Assembly: GCA_014802015.1 (NCBI GenBank)
Contig: JAAVDB010000028.1
Location: 1-54,643 of the forward strand
Source of the DNA: Bacteroides sp.
GTDB lineage: Bacteria; Bacteroidota; Bacteroidia; Bacteroidales; Muribaculaceae
Reading direction: 5' to 3'
DNA length: 54,643 bases
Made by a program: the position numbers and the translations under genes. Of this stretch, positions 1 to 7,292 are shown in pieces (positions within the stretch are counted from its first letter, which is position 1; every line of letters begins with the position of its first letter). Under the pieces are notes generated by a model. It made no database searches. It was not told the origin of the DNA and worked only from the letters and a program-made list of their open reading frames with translations.

Positions 1-118
1 CATGAGTGAGATAAGGGAAAACTTCTTCGGCAGTGAGTCCTGCCACGTATGTTTCGGCCGACACAAAATTGTCGGTGAAGCCGGGTATAAATTCTTTAGG
101 CCAATGTATTGCTTCCAT
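1..118 (-). CDS. SRPBCC-like domain protein, N-terminal fragment
   Basis: The complement from the ATG at 118-116 to the window edge gives 39 residues beginning MEAIHWPKEF, with FTDNF and VAGLTAEEVFPYLT following. This resembles the start of SRPBCC/polyketide-cyclase-like proteins, in which a Trp-Pro opening leads into the first strand and helix of a ligand-binding helix-grip fold. The rest of the gene lies outside the window, so no ligand pocket can be assessed and the family call rests on a short stretch recalled from similar proteins. Its upstream region is the large gap at 119-626. Start choice is simple because it is the only ATG near the beginning of the open frame. Confidence 0.5.
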   Translation of the reverse strand, partial: MEAIHWPKEFIPGFTDNFVSAETYVAGLTAEEVFPYLTH

Positions 119-408
119 ATTCTTGATAGTTTTATAAAAACAACATCTCTATCCACTGAAAGTTTGATTTATTATATCGCTTATTACTAATTGTTTACCT
201 CCATATTTTAACGTGATATATTTTGGAGTATGAACAATATACTGAAAATCATTATTTGCGATAAATAGGTTACTAAGGGATAATAAAGAGAACTTTACTT
301 GAAAAATTTTTTAATCAATACGGTTAGACATCTGAATCGATACAGACAACTATTGTGATTTCGCGTCATAGCCTATCATTGATAACTTTTCTGAAAAATG
401 ATGATCAC
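119..408. other. Gap with no gene seen
   Basis: About 290 AT-rich bases in front of the SRPBCC-like gene. I find no convincing coding frame, tRNA or known riboswitch. A 14-base near-repeat (CTGAATCGATACAG at 332-345 versus CTGAATCGGTACAG at 540-553, one mismatch) flanks the hairpin cluster that follows; its meaning is unknown. Confidence 0.5.
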
Positions 409-502
409 GTGGGCCGATACGTTCACAGGCCCACACTTATGAACCTCGTTCATAAGTGAAGTGCCCCCAAAAGCTTTGTGTTCAACTTTTTGGGGGCACT
501 TC
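409..502. repeat. Three consecutive inverted repeats
   Basis: Three hairpin-forming palindromes abut one another. GTGGGCC at 409-415 pairs with GGCCCAC at 428-434. CACTTATGAAC at 434-444 pairs perfectly with GTTCATAAGTG at 448-458 around a 3-nt loop. GAAGTGCCCCCAAAA at 458-472 pairs perfectly (15 bp) with 488-502. The third could be a strong terminator on either strand, because its arms carry A and T runs. No gene is seen inside, and 503-626 holds nothing else recognisable. Confidence 0.8.
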
Positions 503-626
503 ATTGTGAGGTCCAGTCTTGTCGTAATAATCGTAGAGACTGAATCGGTACAGTGATAAGGCTATCTCCATCAAAAGTCTAATCTCTGGCACTTCCTTTG
601 TGATGATTTAGCCAATTACTGAAATG

Positions 627-674
627 AACAAACGGCAAGCTCATCATTTGTAGAGAGTCTCGCCGTTAGTTGTT
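627..674 (-). terminator. Probable terminator of the CMD-cupin operon
   Basis: AACAAACGGC at 627-636 can pair with GCCGTTAGTTGTT at 662-674, directly beyond the stop codon at 675-677 of the minus-strand gene. The following tract on the minus strand is only moderately T-rich (TGTTCATTT), so termination may be imperfect. Confidence 0.5.
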
Positions 675-1490
675 TTATTCGATTGAAAGATACTGCTCGT
701 CAGTAACAGGTTCGAGCCATACGTTTTCGGATTCTTCACCGGGCACTGCGAAAGCCAAGTGTGCAAACCAAGAATCTTTTGCGGCTCCATGCCAGTGCTT
801 GACGTTGGCCGGAATATGAATAACTGTGCCGGGAAGAATCACTACAGCCGGCTTTCCCTCTTCCTGATACCAACCGCGACCTGCAACACCGATAAGCATC
901 TGCCCGCCTCCCTTTTCAGCCTTGTGTATGTGCCAGTTGTTGCGGCATCCCGGCTCAAATGTGACATTTGCGAACGGAATCTGGGAGTCTGAAATCTGAG
1001 CGAGATAACTATTGCCGATGAAGTATTTAGCGTATGAGGTGTTTGGTTCCCCTATAGGGAATATCATCTGACGTTGAAAAGCCGCTTTTGCATCTTCACC
1101 CTTAATGTCGTCGTTCCATACATCTTTGGCAAGACGGAACGCAGCCCAAGCCTTTGGCCAGCCTGCATAAAATGCGATATGGGTGATTATCTCTGCGGCC
1201 TCTGTTCGTGTGATCCCGTTTTTCTTAGCCTCCCGAAGATGGTAGGTAAGCGAGTTGTCGGTGATGCCCTGTGAGATGAGAGAAGAGATTGTGACCAGAC
1301 TGCGGTCACGTAGAGAGAGGAGATCGTTTCTACTCCATATCTCCCCAAAGAGGATGTCATCGTTGAGATAAGCGAACTCGGGAGCAAACTCACCAAGCGC
1401 ATCACGTCCTGCTGTCTGTACTATTTTTGTCTGTGCCATAAGATTGAAAATGCAGGTTATGCTGATTAGCGTTATTATTACTCGGTTCAT
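675..1490 (-). CDS. Exported carboxymuconolactone decarboxylase-cupin fusion
   Basis: A 271-residue protein with a Sec-type signal peptide (residues 1-19, hydrophobic core ending LMAQ). Residues about 30-125 form a carboxymuconolactone decarboxylase (CMD/AhpD-like) domain, recognisable from RDRSLVTISSLISQG and EAAEIITHIAFYAGWPKAW. Residues about 145-265 form a cupin barrel with NNWHIHKAEKGGGQML and HIPANVKHWHG, whose histidines would bind a metal. No CxxC of peroxidase-type AhpD is present, so alkylhydroperoxidase activity is unlikely. CMD-cupin fusions of this type are common in Bacteroidales beside aldo/keto reductases and flavodoxins. The start overlaps the flavodoxin stop by 4 bp (ATGA), indicating translational coupling. 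Substrate unknown; the fused architecture and export are clear. Confidence 0.82.
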   Translation of the reverse strand: MNRVIITLISITCIFNLMAQTKIVQTAGRDALGEFAPEFAYLNDDILFGEIWSRNDLLSLRDRSLVTISSLISQGITDNSLTYHLREAKKNGITRTEAAEIITHIAFYAGWPKAWAAFRLAKDVWNDDIKGEDAKAAFQRQMIFPIGEPNTSYAKYFIGNSYLAQISDSQIPFANVTFEPGCRNNWHIHKAEKGGGQMLIGVAGRGWYQEEGKPAVVILPGTVIHIPANVKHWHGAAKDSWFAHLAFAVPGEESENVWLEPVTDEQYLSIE

Positions 1491-2209
1491 CGTGATATGC
1501 AGATTTTATTTCCATTGATAATGTAAATTCCAGCTTGCAGAGTGTCAATGGATCTAGATTTATACATGAGCTGTTTCCCTGACAATGTATAGACTGTGAA
1601 ATCAGTTGCTATATCGTTGCTTACGCGATCAATTTCGCTTGTCAACATCTCATAGTTGATCTCCTTCAGCCAGTTTTCTATCATTGAAGAAGCATTTGAA
1701 GTCTGGGAACTGCGAATCCAGAGACTTTGACTCAGGAAATGACCATCAGGAATAAGACGTTTAGCATCCGCCTCAACTCCGCTTATGCCACTGCTTGCGC
1801 TTGATACGATGAGTCCGATATTCTTCCCTGCCATTACCTTGCCATTGTTAAAAAGATAGGTCTGCAAAGGTGCTGCCATCTGACTCCACCACAGTGGCGC
1901 AGCTATGATTATGGTGTCGTATTCATCAAGATTCGCATTTACCGGATCTATTGCCGGATAGGAGGAGCTGTCGTCGGGATTATTTTTTATGGCACCGATC
2001 TGAGCACTTCCTATTGCATAGTTGTTGGCTGCATAGTCAAGCCCCTTCTCTGCCGGTTCTACTTCAACTACATCAGCCTTTATCTGACGGCTGAGTTCGT
2101 TGACGATCTTCTCTACATTATTGGTATAGCTGTAATATACTATCAGCGTTTTCGCATTGATTGACATGCAACCAATTATCATGGTTAAAATTAAAACGAT
2201 TCTTTTCAT
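1487..2209 (-). CDS. Exported flavodoxin-like protein with T9SS-like tail
   Basis: A 240-residue protein. Residues 1-19 are a signal peptide (ending SINA). Residues about 20-170 are a flavodoxin_4-type domain: TLIVYYSYTNNVEKIV matches the FMN-phosphate loop and IIIAAPLWWSQMAAPLQTYL the second FMN loop. The last 40 residues (FTVYTLSGKQLM, LQAGIYIING) resemble the C-terminal sorting/adhesion motif of T9SS cargo. A secreted flavodoxin with such a tail is unusual, since flavodoxins are normally cytosolic electron carriers. It lies 17 bp after the aldo/keto reductase and overlaps the CMD-cupin gene, so it is one member of a co-transcribed redox set. FMN binding and surface or periplasmic location are inferred. 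Confidence 0.8.
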   Translation of the reverse strand: MKRIVLILTMIIGCMSINAKTLIVYYSYTNNVEKIVNELSRQIKADVVEVEPAEKGLDYAANNYAIGSAQIGAIKNNPDDSSSYPAIDPVNANLDEYDTIIIAAPLWWSQMAAPLQTYLFNNGKVMAGKNIGLIVSSASSGISGVEADAKRLIPDGHFLSQSLWIRSSQTSNASSMIENWLKEINYEMLTSEIDRVSNDIATDFTVYTLSGKQLMYKSRSIDTLQAGIYIINGNKICISR

Positions 2210-2226
2210 ATATGCTTGCGTTATTT

Positions 2227-3372
2227 CTAAAATCCTACTTGTTTTTGTTGTTCTGCATTGTAGCGGTCGCCTACTACGGGGATTTGTGCTACTGCAAGTT
2301 CTAATTCATCCCATTCTTCGGACGATACTTCAAAATCCAATGTTCTGAGGTTTTCTTCCAGATGCGACAATTTTGTGGTGCCGGGGATCGGAACGATGAA
2401 CGGTTCCTTTTGCAGCAGCCAGCCAAGTGCAACCTGCGAGGAGGTCATGCCACGCTCCCTTCCGAAGTTCTGCAACACGTTTACTATTCTTGTGTTTGCT
2501 CTCATAGCCTCTGGCTGAAACCGTGGCAGTGTGTGCCGGTTGTCGTTATTGTGGTCGAACACTGTGTATTCGTTTATGCAGCCGCCGAGAAAACCGCGGT
2601 TGAGCGGACTGTAAGGCACGAATCCAATACCCAGATTCTTACAGACATCAAGTACACCATTCTCCTCAACGAGCCGATGCATCAGGTGATATTCGCTTTG
2701 AATTGCGGTAAGCGGACATTCTGCATGAGCCTTACGGATTGTTTCAGGACTGACCTCACACATACCCCAATGGAGAACCTTGCCTTCCTTTATTAAATCA
2801 CTGATTGTCCCGGCTACATCCTCTATCGGTGTATTGGGATCAAACCTATGCTGATAGAACATCGGTATGCAATCTGTCTTCAATCGACGCAGTGACTCCT
2901 CACAGTATCGGCGGATAGTGGCAGGGCGGCTGTCCTGACGACCTGTGCCTTTCCCATTGATAACCTCATGTCCGAATTTTGTAGTGACATTGATTTTTCC
3001 ACGAAACTCCGACAAGGCTTCACCCGCAAGAATTTCATTCGTCAGCGGGCCATAGATGATGGCGGTGTCAAAAAGCGTTATACCTCTGTCCACAGCCTCA
3101 TGCAGAAGACGGATGCACTGTTTCTTGCCAGGGTGTTGCGAACGGTTGTAGGTCATACCCATCACTCCGAATCCGAGAGCCGACACATCGAACGCCGCAT
3201 TACCCGAACCAAGTGTGCGGACAGGAAGACATTCTGTAGATGGCTTTTTATTTCGCCCTACAAGATTATTTGCCGCTTGAACTTTATTATAGGTTGGTTC
3301 CAAAGCCATCGCACCCATGGTCAATCCAAGAGTTTTAAGGAATCCTCTTCGTGTAAATTTATTCCCGCTCAT
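2227..3372 (-). CDS. Tat-signal aldo/keto reductase
   Basis: A 381-residue NAD(P)H-dependent oxidoreductase with a TIM barrel. The N-terminus carries a twin-arginine signal (FTRRGFLKTLGLTMG, residues 6-20), suggesting export of the folded protein. The catalytic tetrad is visible: Asp102 and Tyr107 (FDTAIIYG), Lys132 (TTKFG) and His175 (YQHRFDP). The C-terminal PIPGTTKLSHLEENL is the usual cofactor-phosphate loop. Its start overlaps the acetyltransferase stop by one base (TAATG). Members of this family reduce aldehydes, ketones or quinones; the substrate cannot be read here. The Tat signal is odd for an NADPH enzyme, so either cofactor is carried along or the motif is vestigial. Confidence 0.87.
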   Translation of the reverse strand: MSGNKFTRRGFLKTLGLTMGAMALEPTYNKVQAANNLVGRNKKPSTECLPVRTLGSGNAAFDVSALGFGVMGMTYNRSQHPGKKQCIRLLHEAVDRGITLFDTAIIYGPLTNEILAGEALSEFRGKINVTTKFGHEVINGKGTGRQDSRPATIRRYCEESLRRLKTDCIPMFYQHRFDPNTPIEDVAGTISDLIKEGKVLHWGMCEVSPETIRKAHAECPLTAIQSEYHLMHRLVEENGVLDVCKNLGIGFVPYSPLNRGFLGGCINEYTVFDHNNDNRHTLPRFQPEAMRANTRIVNVLQNFGRERGMTSSQVALGWLLQKEPFIVPIPGTTKLSHLEENLRTLDFEVSSEEWDELELAVAQIPVVGDRYNAEQQKQVGF

Positions 3373-3938
3373 TACATTTCGATTTTTTTGATTACACGTG
3401 CAGGATTTCCGGCAACAATCGTCATCGGAGGGACATCATGGGTGACAACGCTCTGCGCTCCGACTATCGCCCCGTAGCCGATTCTTACACCTGGCAAAAT
3501 AGTGGAATTGATACCAATCCATACTTTATCCTCTATCACGATAGGTCGACCGTAAGTAGCACTGCGATTCTCGGGATTCACGTCATGGTTGATGGTGATA
3601 AGGTTACACTTCGGACCGATGAAGACCCCGTTGCCGATCGAAATCTGACCGCGTCCGAAGAAGGTGCAGCACTGCTGGATGAAACAGTCTTCGCCTATAG
3701 TTACGGGTTTGCCGTAGTCTATATAGAACGGGGGAAGTACCGTAGTGCTTTCGGGGAGCGGCTTGCCAAGAATCTCCCCCATCAGTTCATGTACGCGTTT
3801 CTGATCGCGGATGCTTACGGTAGAAAGTTTCTGAGCAGTTTCCATACATGAAAAAATGTCGTCAATCAGAAGTTCATATCCCGGCTCATCGGGTGATATA
3901 ACCTCTCCGTTACGGTCTCTTTCAAATATATTTTCCAT
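3372..3938 (-). CDS. maa: Maltose/galactoside-type O-acetyltransferase
   Basis: A 188-residue left-handed beta-helix acetyltransferase of the maltose/nodulation/galactoside O-acetyltransferase family, which uses acetyl-CoA to acetylate a sugar hydroxyl. Residues 1-60 are the N-terminal helical domain, followed by hexapeptide repeats (IGNGVFIGPKCNLI, VWIGINSTILPGVRIGYGAIVG) and the usual end AGNPARVIKKI. The catalytic His is in ITINHDVNP. An ATG exists 69 bp further upstream, but the start at 3938 is preferred: it matches the family length and a TAATTTTG promoter element lies at 3962-3969, inside the longer frame. It leads the operon with the aldo/keto reductase, flavodoxin and CMD-cupin genes. 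Confidence 0.85.
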   Translation of the reverse strand: MENIFERDRNGEVISPDEPGYELLIDDIFSCMETAQKLSTVSIRDQKRVHELMGEILGKPLPESTTVLPPFYIDYGKPVTIGEDCFIQQCCTFFGRGQISIGNGVFIGPKCNLITINHDVNPENRSATYGRPIVIEDKVWIGINSTILPGVRIGYGAIVGAQSVVTHDVPPMTIVAGNPARVIKKIEM

Positions 3939-3961
3939 ATCTTTTTTTAATTTTTCTGATG

Positions 3962-3969
3962 CAAAATTA
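3962..3969 (-). promoter_or_regulatory. -7 element of the maa operon promoter
   Basis: The complement reads TAATTTTG, an exact match to the Bacteroidetes TAnnTTTG -7 box, about 24 bp before the chosen start codon. No clear TTTG -33 box is visible at 19-21 bp, because the terminator hairpin of the preceding gene occupies that space; an activator such as the adjacent AraC protein may compensate (inference). Confidence 0.55.
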
Positions 3970-3974
3970 CATAC

Positions 3975-4004
3975 AAAAAAATAGCCTCGCTTTGCTGCGA
4001 GGCT
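3975..4004 (-). terminator. Intrinsic terminator of the AraC-family gene
   Basis: On the minus strand AGCCTCGC (4004-3997) pairs perfectly with GCGAGGCT (3990-3983) around a 6-nt loop and is followed by ATTTTTTT (3982-3975). It lies 22 bp after the regulator stop codon and immediately upstream of the maa promoter. Confidence 0.85.
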
Positions 4005-4025
4005 CAAACTATTTTGTCAGGAAGT

Positions 4026-4847
4026 TCAAATTGCCGAAAGTGTCGGTGCCATGCCATACATCTCTTTATAAAGTTTCGAGAAGTGCGAAAGGTTCTTGAA
4101 TCCGACATCGAAACATATCTCCGACACCTTTCTGCCTCCTTTATGGATTAGGTCACGGGCAGCTTCCAGTCTCCTGCGCATCAGCCATTTCTGAGGTGTC
4201 AGCTCACTCACTTTCTTGAAATCCCTTTTGAAAGTCGCAAGGCTACGCCCTGTGTAATATGCCATTTCCTCCATAGATAGTTCGTTCATATAGTTCTTCT
4301 CCATGAAATCGACGATATCTATCTTCCAAGGTTCAACGAAATCAAAAAGCGAAGCATAAAGGTTCACATCAGTCTTGAGTATTGCCCGCATACCCTCTGT
4401 CATCTTTATCTTCAGAATGTCCTCTTCAGGTTGTACCCCTGCATCAAAATAAGGAATCAATGACTCAAAAAGACTTTTGACATCAAGACGGTTAGTGGGG
4501 AACTTCATTAAGCTCACCTTCTCTCTTTTCGAGTCGGACGGTATCTCGCGTTGATTTATATTACGATAAAAATCCTTTAGAAAATCGCGTGAAAATTTCA
4601 TGACCACAGAACGATAAGGCTTGTTTTCCGAGGCCCGTTTCTGTAACCACATTCTATTATCACGGCGCATGAAAGCACAATCTCCCGGATGTAGGATTGT
4701 CTTTTTTCCAGCGTCCGTTATCTCCAGTTCACCGGAGATAATATATATCAGAGTATGCTCACGGTTGCAGTGGGCACAACCGCGGTCATCCGTGAAAAAG
4801 CTCGCAATGAATACATTTGAACAGTCGAATACTTCAAGTTTTTCCAT
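4026..4847 (-). CDS. AraC-family transcriptional regulator
   Basis: A 273-residue regulator. Residues about 15-90 form a cupin-like sensor domain (HTLIYIISGELEI, LHPGDCAFM). The C-terminal 100 residues carry two helix-turn-helix units: MNELSMEEMAYYTGRSLATF, then RKVSEICFDVGFKNLSHFSK and the family signature end KEMYGMAPT. An ATG 21 bp upstream is possible, but the TAATTTTG box at 4866-4873 would then overlap the start, so 4847 is favoured. It sits directly upstream of, and in the same direction as, the maa-aldo/keto reductase-flavodoxin-CMD operon and probably controls it; the effector is unknown. Confidence 0.87.
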   Translation of the reverse strand: MEKLEVFDCSNVFIASFFTDDRGCAHCNREHTLIYIISGELEITDAGKKTILHPGDCAFMRRDNRMWLQKRASENKPYRSVVMKFSRDFLKDFYRNINQREIPSDSKREKVSLMKFPTNRLDVKSLFESLIPYFDAGVQPEEDILKIKMTEGMRAILKTDVNLYASLFDFVEPWKIDIVDFMEKNYMNELSMEEMAYYTGRSLATFKRDFKKVSELTPQKWLMRRRLEAARDLIHKGGRKVSEICFDVGFKNLSHFSKLYKEMYGMAPTLSAI

Positions 4848-4865
4848 ATCCAAAGATTTACACTG

Positions 4866-4873
4866 CAAAATTA
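4866..4873 (-). promoter_or_regulatory. -7 element for the AraC-family gene
   Basis: The complement reads TAATTTTG, matching TAnnTTTG, about 19 bp before the start codon at 4847. The -33 region is not convincing. Confidence 0.45.
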
Positions 4874-4933
4874 GTATAAAATGTAATGATCCACTTTGTT
4901 GATAAGCTCAAATTTCATCATTGTACTGTCGAG

Positions 4934-5119
4934 TCTCCTGGAGCAGCTTTCGCAATTTTCGGAGCGGTTAGCTTCCTTTTCGGTGGAATCATGTCTCCTT
5001 TGGTTGGTATCGGTGAAATTATTCTCACGTCCTCCATTCTTATCATAGCCTGTGCAGCAATATGTCTTGCACTGCCTATTGTCTGTGTGCGACGTGACCA
5101 TAATGTTAAGGCCTTATAA
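4934..5119 (+). pseudogene. C-terminal remnant of a Bcr/CflA-type MFS transporter
   Basis: The frame ending at 5117-5119 encodes SPGAAFAIFGAVSFLFGGIM, then SPLVGIGEI, a long hydrophobic helix and a basic end. This matches the last two transmembrane helices of Bcr/CflA-family drug-efflux proteins, whose helix 11 region reads like A-ALFGAxQFLFGAxxSPLVG. Nothing upstream in any frame continues the transporter, so about 85% of the gene is missing. The open frame formally starts at 4886, but residues before SPG do not look homologous. It lies next to an intact MFS gene of a different subfamily on the other strand, so it is not a broken copy of that gene. Confidence 0.6.
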
Positions 5120-5160
5120 ATCAGGAATCATTATAGCCGATTTGACAATAGGCGGACTGA

Positions 5161-6312
5161 TCAATTACTTGAGACCGGATATTTCTTGTAAAGTATGAAT
5201 AGTGCGATTGATCCGATAAGCGCAAACGGTACGCCCACAAGGGCCGGAGATGCGTAGCCAAATCCTTGATGAATAGCGAGTCCGCCAAGTGATGCGGATA
5301 TAGCATTTGACACATTGAAAGCGATTTGAATGCCGGCACCGCCAAGCATCTCGCCTCCTCTTGCATACCGCACAATCAGATACTGAAGAGGCCCCCCTAC
5401 TCCAAAAAGACACGCAGGAGCAATGAACGCAAATATTACCGACGGTATCTTGTAACCGGCGCACAGGTAGAGCGCGGGCATTATTATCACGAGAGACGCC
5501 GCGACAATTGCAGTGACGAGAGAGGCCGAATAACGGTCTGATAATTTTCCCGCGAAGCTATTGCCCACTACCATACCAAAGCCTACCACTACCATAATCC
5601 ACGTCATAGCCGACTGTGAAAAATGGGTCACCTGTGTCATCATCGGAGCTATGTAACTCAACCAACAGTACACAGATGCTTGCCCGAAGAACACACCGGC
5701 ATACACAAGCCATGGTCCCGGTTTTGTAAGAAAGTGAAACTGACCTTTTAAGCCTGTATCGGGCAACGCAGGAAGCGCAGGAAGATAACTTTTAATCGCA
5801 ATCAGACCAATCAACGCACAAGCAGACACCACAATAAACGCCACTCGCCAGTCAATTGTATTTGATAGGAACGTAGCCAATGGTACCCCGACCATATTTG
5901 CCACTGTCATACCGCCTAATACTATTGCTACAGATTCAGCCTTGTGACCTTCGGCAGCAATCCGCTCTGCCACAATTGCAGCCGCTCCGAAGAATGCTCC
6001 GTGTGGAAGCCCGGATATAAATCGAGACACAAGCATGGTGAGGTATCCCGGAGAGGCAGCCGTGCAGACATTGCCGATAAGAATTACAGACACAAGCAGT
6101 AGCAATAGTTTTTTCAGGGGCCATTTACGCAATAATACCAGCAGTGGAGCCCCCACAGCTACACCTGCGGAATAAGCTGTGATGAAATGTCCGGCTTTAA
6201 CTACTGATATACCCAGACTTTGAGCGACATCCTCAAGTATTCCCATCATTCCAAACTCGGTAATTCCGAGGCTGAATGTCACAACAGCTATTGCAAGAAG
6301 ACTTTTCTTCAT
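5161..6312 (-). CDS. araJ: AraJ-like MFS efflux transporter
   Basis: A 383-residue, 12-helix major facilitator protein of the DHA1 group. The opening ITEFGMMGILEDVAQSLGIS, the segment SGLPHGAFFGAAAIVAERIA and the C-terminal GGEMLGGAGIQIAFNVSNA closely follow E. coli AraJ, a putative sugar or drug exporter. No recognisable signal or extra domain is present and the length is normal. It begins 24 bp after the SGNH gene in the same direction, so it may be read from the MBOAT promoter. The exported substrate is unknown; the name reflects sequence similarity only and not a proven arabinose role. Confidence 0.8.
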   Translation of the reverse strand: MKKSLLAIAVVTFSLGITEFGMMGILEDVAQSLGISVVKAGHFITAYSAGVAVGAPLLVLLRKWPLKKLLLLLVSVILIGNVCTAASPGYLTMLVSRFISGLPHGAFFGAAAIVAERIAAEGHKAESVAIVLGGMTVANMVGVPLATFLSNTIDWRVAFIVVSACALIGLIAIKSYLPALPALPDTGLKGQFHFLTKPGPWLVYAGVFFGQASVYCWLSYIAPMMTQVTHFSQSAMTWIMVVVGFGMVVGNSFAGKLSDRYSASLVTAIVAASLVIIMPALYLCAGYKIPSVIFAFIAPACLFGVGGPLQYLIVRYARGGEMLGGAGIQIAFNVSNAISASLGGLAIHQGFGYASPALVGVPFALIGSIALFILYKKYPVSSN

Positions 6313-6336
6313 TTCAAATATATCGGTAAGTATGTG

Positions 6337-7290
6337 TTATAAAAGAGGATTGCTCAGTATCGAACTGTCGTTACTGAGAGTATATATCTCGTCAACCTGA
6401 AGGGTGTCATATTCATTGGCGAGTAAAATACATTTTGACAGTATAGGAGCAAACATTCTGGCTCCTTTATAGTTTAGATGAATACAATCCCCGAAACATG
6501 AATCAGGCAATGGCATTTGCATACAGTCAATCAGAGGCACATCCGGATAATATTCCCTATGTATATCGCGATATACAGTATCGGCCCAGACAGATTTATG
6601 TTTAGGGATATTTATGAAAAACACGGTTATGTCTTTTTTACGGCAATAGTCCAGGATATTATCCACGTAGTATCGACATATTATAGGAAAATCCTTATAT
6701 GTCTTCCGGGGCCTTCCTTCACTATCTTTTCGACGCTCAATATCTTGTGCGAGTTTATCTCTTATTAACCATGAATATCCACCTAATTTCAAGTCCCTTA
6801 TATCAACTTTACTAAAAAAAGATTTAATAACAGGTAACGTTAATCTTATATGATAGATATGGTTAATCAATTTGTAATTACTTTCTGTTGAAAATTCTTT
6901 CAGATTCATAATCCAATCGTTTGCGCTATATTTTTCAACAAAATATAAATGTGACATTCGAGAATTACCAACAAGCTCTCCGTTTAATAAAATAATATCG
7001 TCAAATCCTATAAAGACGGTGTCAATATGAGGATTATTCTCTTTTATTAGTTGAAGTTTCGCGTACACGTACACCAATGATTCCCAACCTCTTGCAAAAT
7101 TGAATGATGAGCCGATAAGTGAGTCATTCACAGAATATTCTACTGTTGAGTTGCCAAAAAACACCGTAGTGCAGTCCTTGGGTAAGGTCATTAGCTTCTT
7201 TTGAGGATACATCAAAACACAATGTAACAGTCCACAAAATATAGATAATACGCAACCAAAGATTATAATGTTGAGAATAAACTTACGCAT
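6337..7290 (-). CDS. SGNH/DltD-like protein partnering an MBOAT acyltransferase
   Basis: A 317-residue protein with one N-terminal membrane anchor (MRKFILNIIIFGCVLSIFCG) and an extracytoplasmic SGNH-hydrolase-like domain. FFGNSTVEYSVNDS fits block I, with Ser in place of the nucleophile of GDSx, and GDCIHLNYKGARMF supplies the Asp-x-x-His of block V. Such proteins act with MBOAT proteins (as AlgJ/AlgX or DltD do) to move an acyl group, usually acetyl, onto an exported polysaccharide or other surface polymer. The open frame extends 84 bp further upstream, but this start gives a clean signal anchor and lies 2 bp after the MBOAT stop codon. The AT-rich composition differs from flanking genes and suggests recent acquisition. 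Confidence 0.72.
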   Translation of the reverse strand: MRKFILNIIIFGCVLSIFCGLLHCVLMYPQKKLMTLPKDCTTVFFGNSTVEYSVNDSLIGSSFNFARGWESLVYVYAKLQLIKENNPHIDTVFIGFDDIILLNGELVGNSRMSHLYFVEKYSANDWIMNLKEFSTESNYKLINHIYHIRLTLPVIKSFFSKVDIRDLKLGGYSWLIRDKLAQDIERRKDSEGRPRKTYKDFPIICRYYVDNILDYCRKKDITVFFINIPKHKSVWADTVYRDIHREYYPDVPLIDCMQMPLPDSCFGDCIHLNYKGARMFAPILSKCILLANEYDTLQVDEIYTLSNDSSILSNPLL

Positions 7291-7292
7291 GA

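Noticed and set aside
2-190. Plus-strand open frame of 62 codons at the window start
   Set aside because: It lies opposite the SRPBCC-like minus-strand start, has no family resemblance and ends in AT-rich intergenic sequence.
709-725. T-loop-like GGTTCGAGCC suggesting a tRNA
   Set aside because: Inside the CMD-cupin coding frame with no acceptor stem or anticodon arm around it.
2362-2796. 144-codon plus-strand frame inside the aldo/keto reductase gene
   Set aside because: Antisense shadow of a well-supported gene; composition is that of reversed coding sequence.
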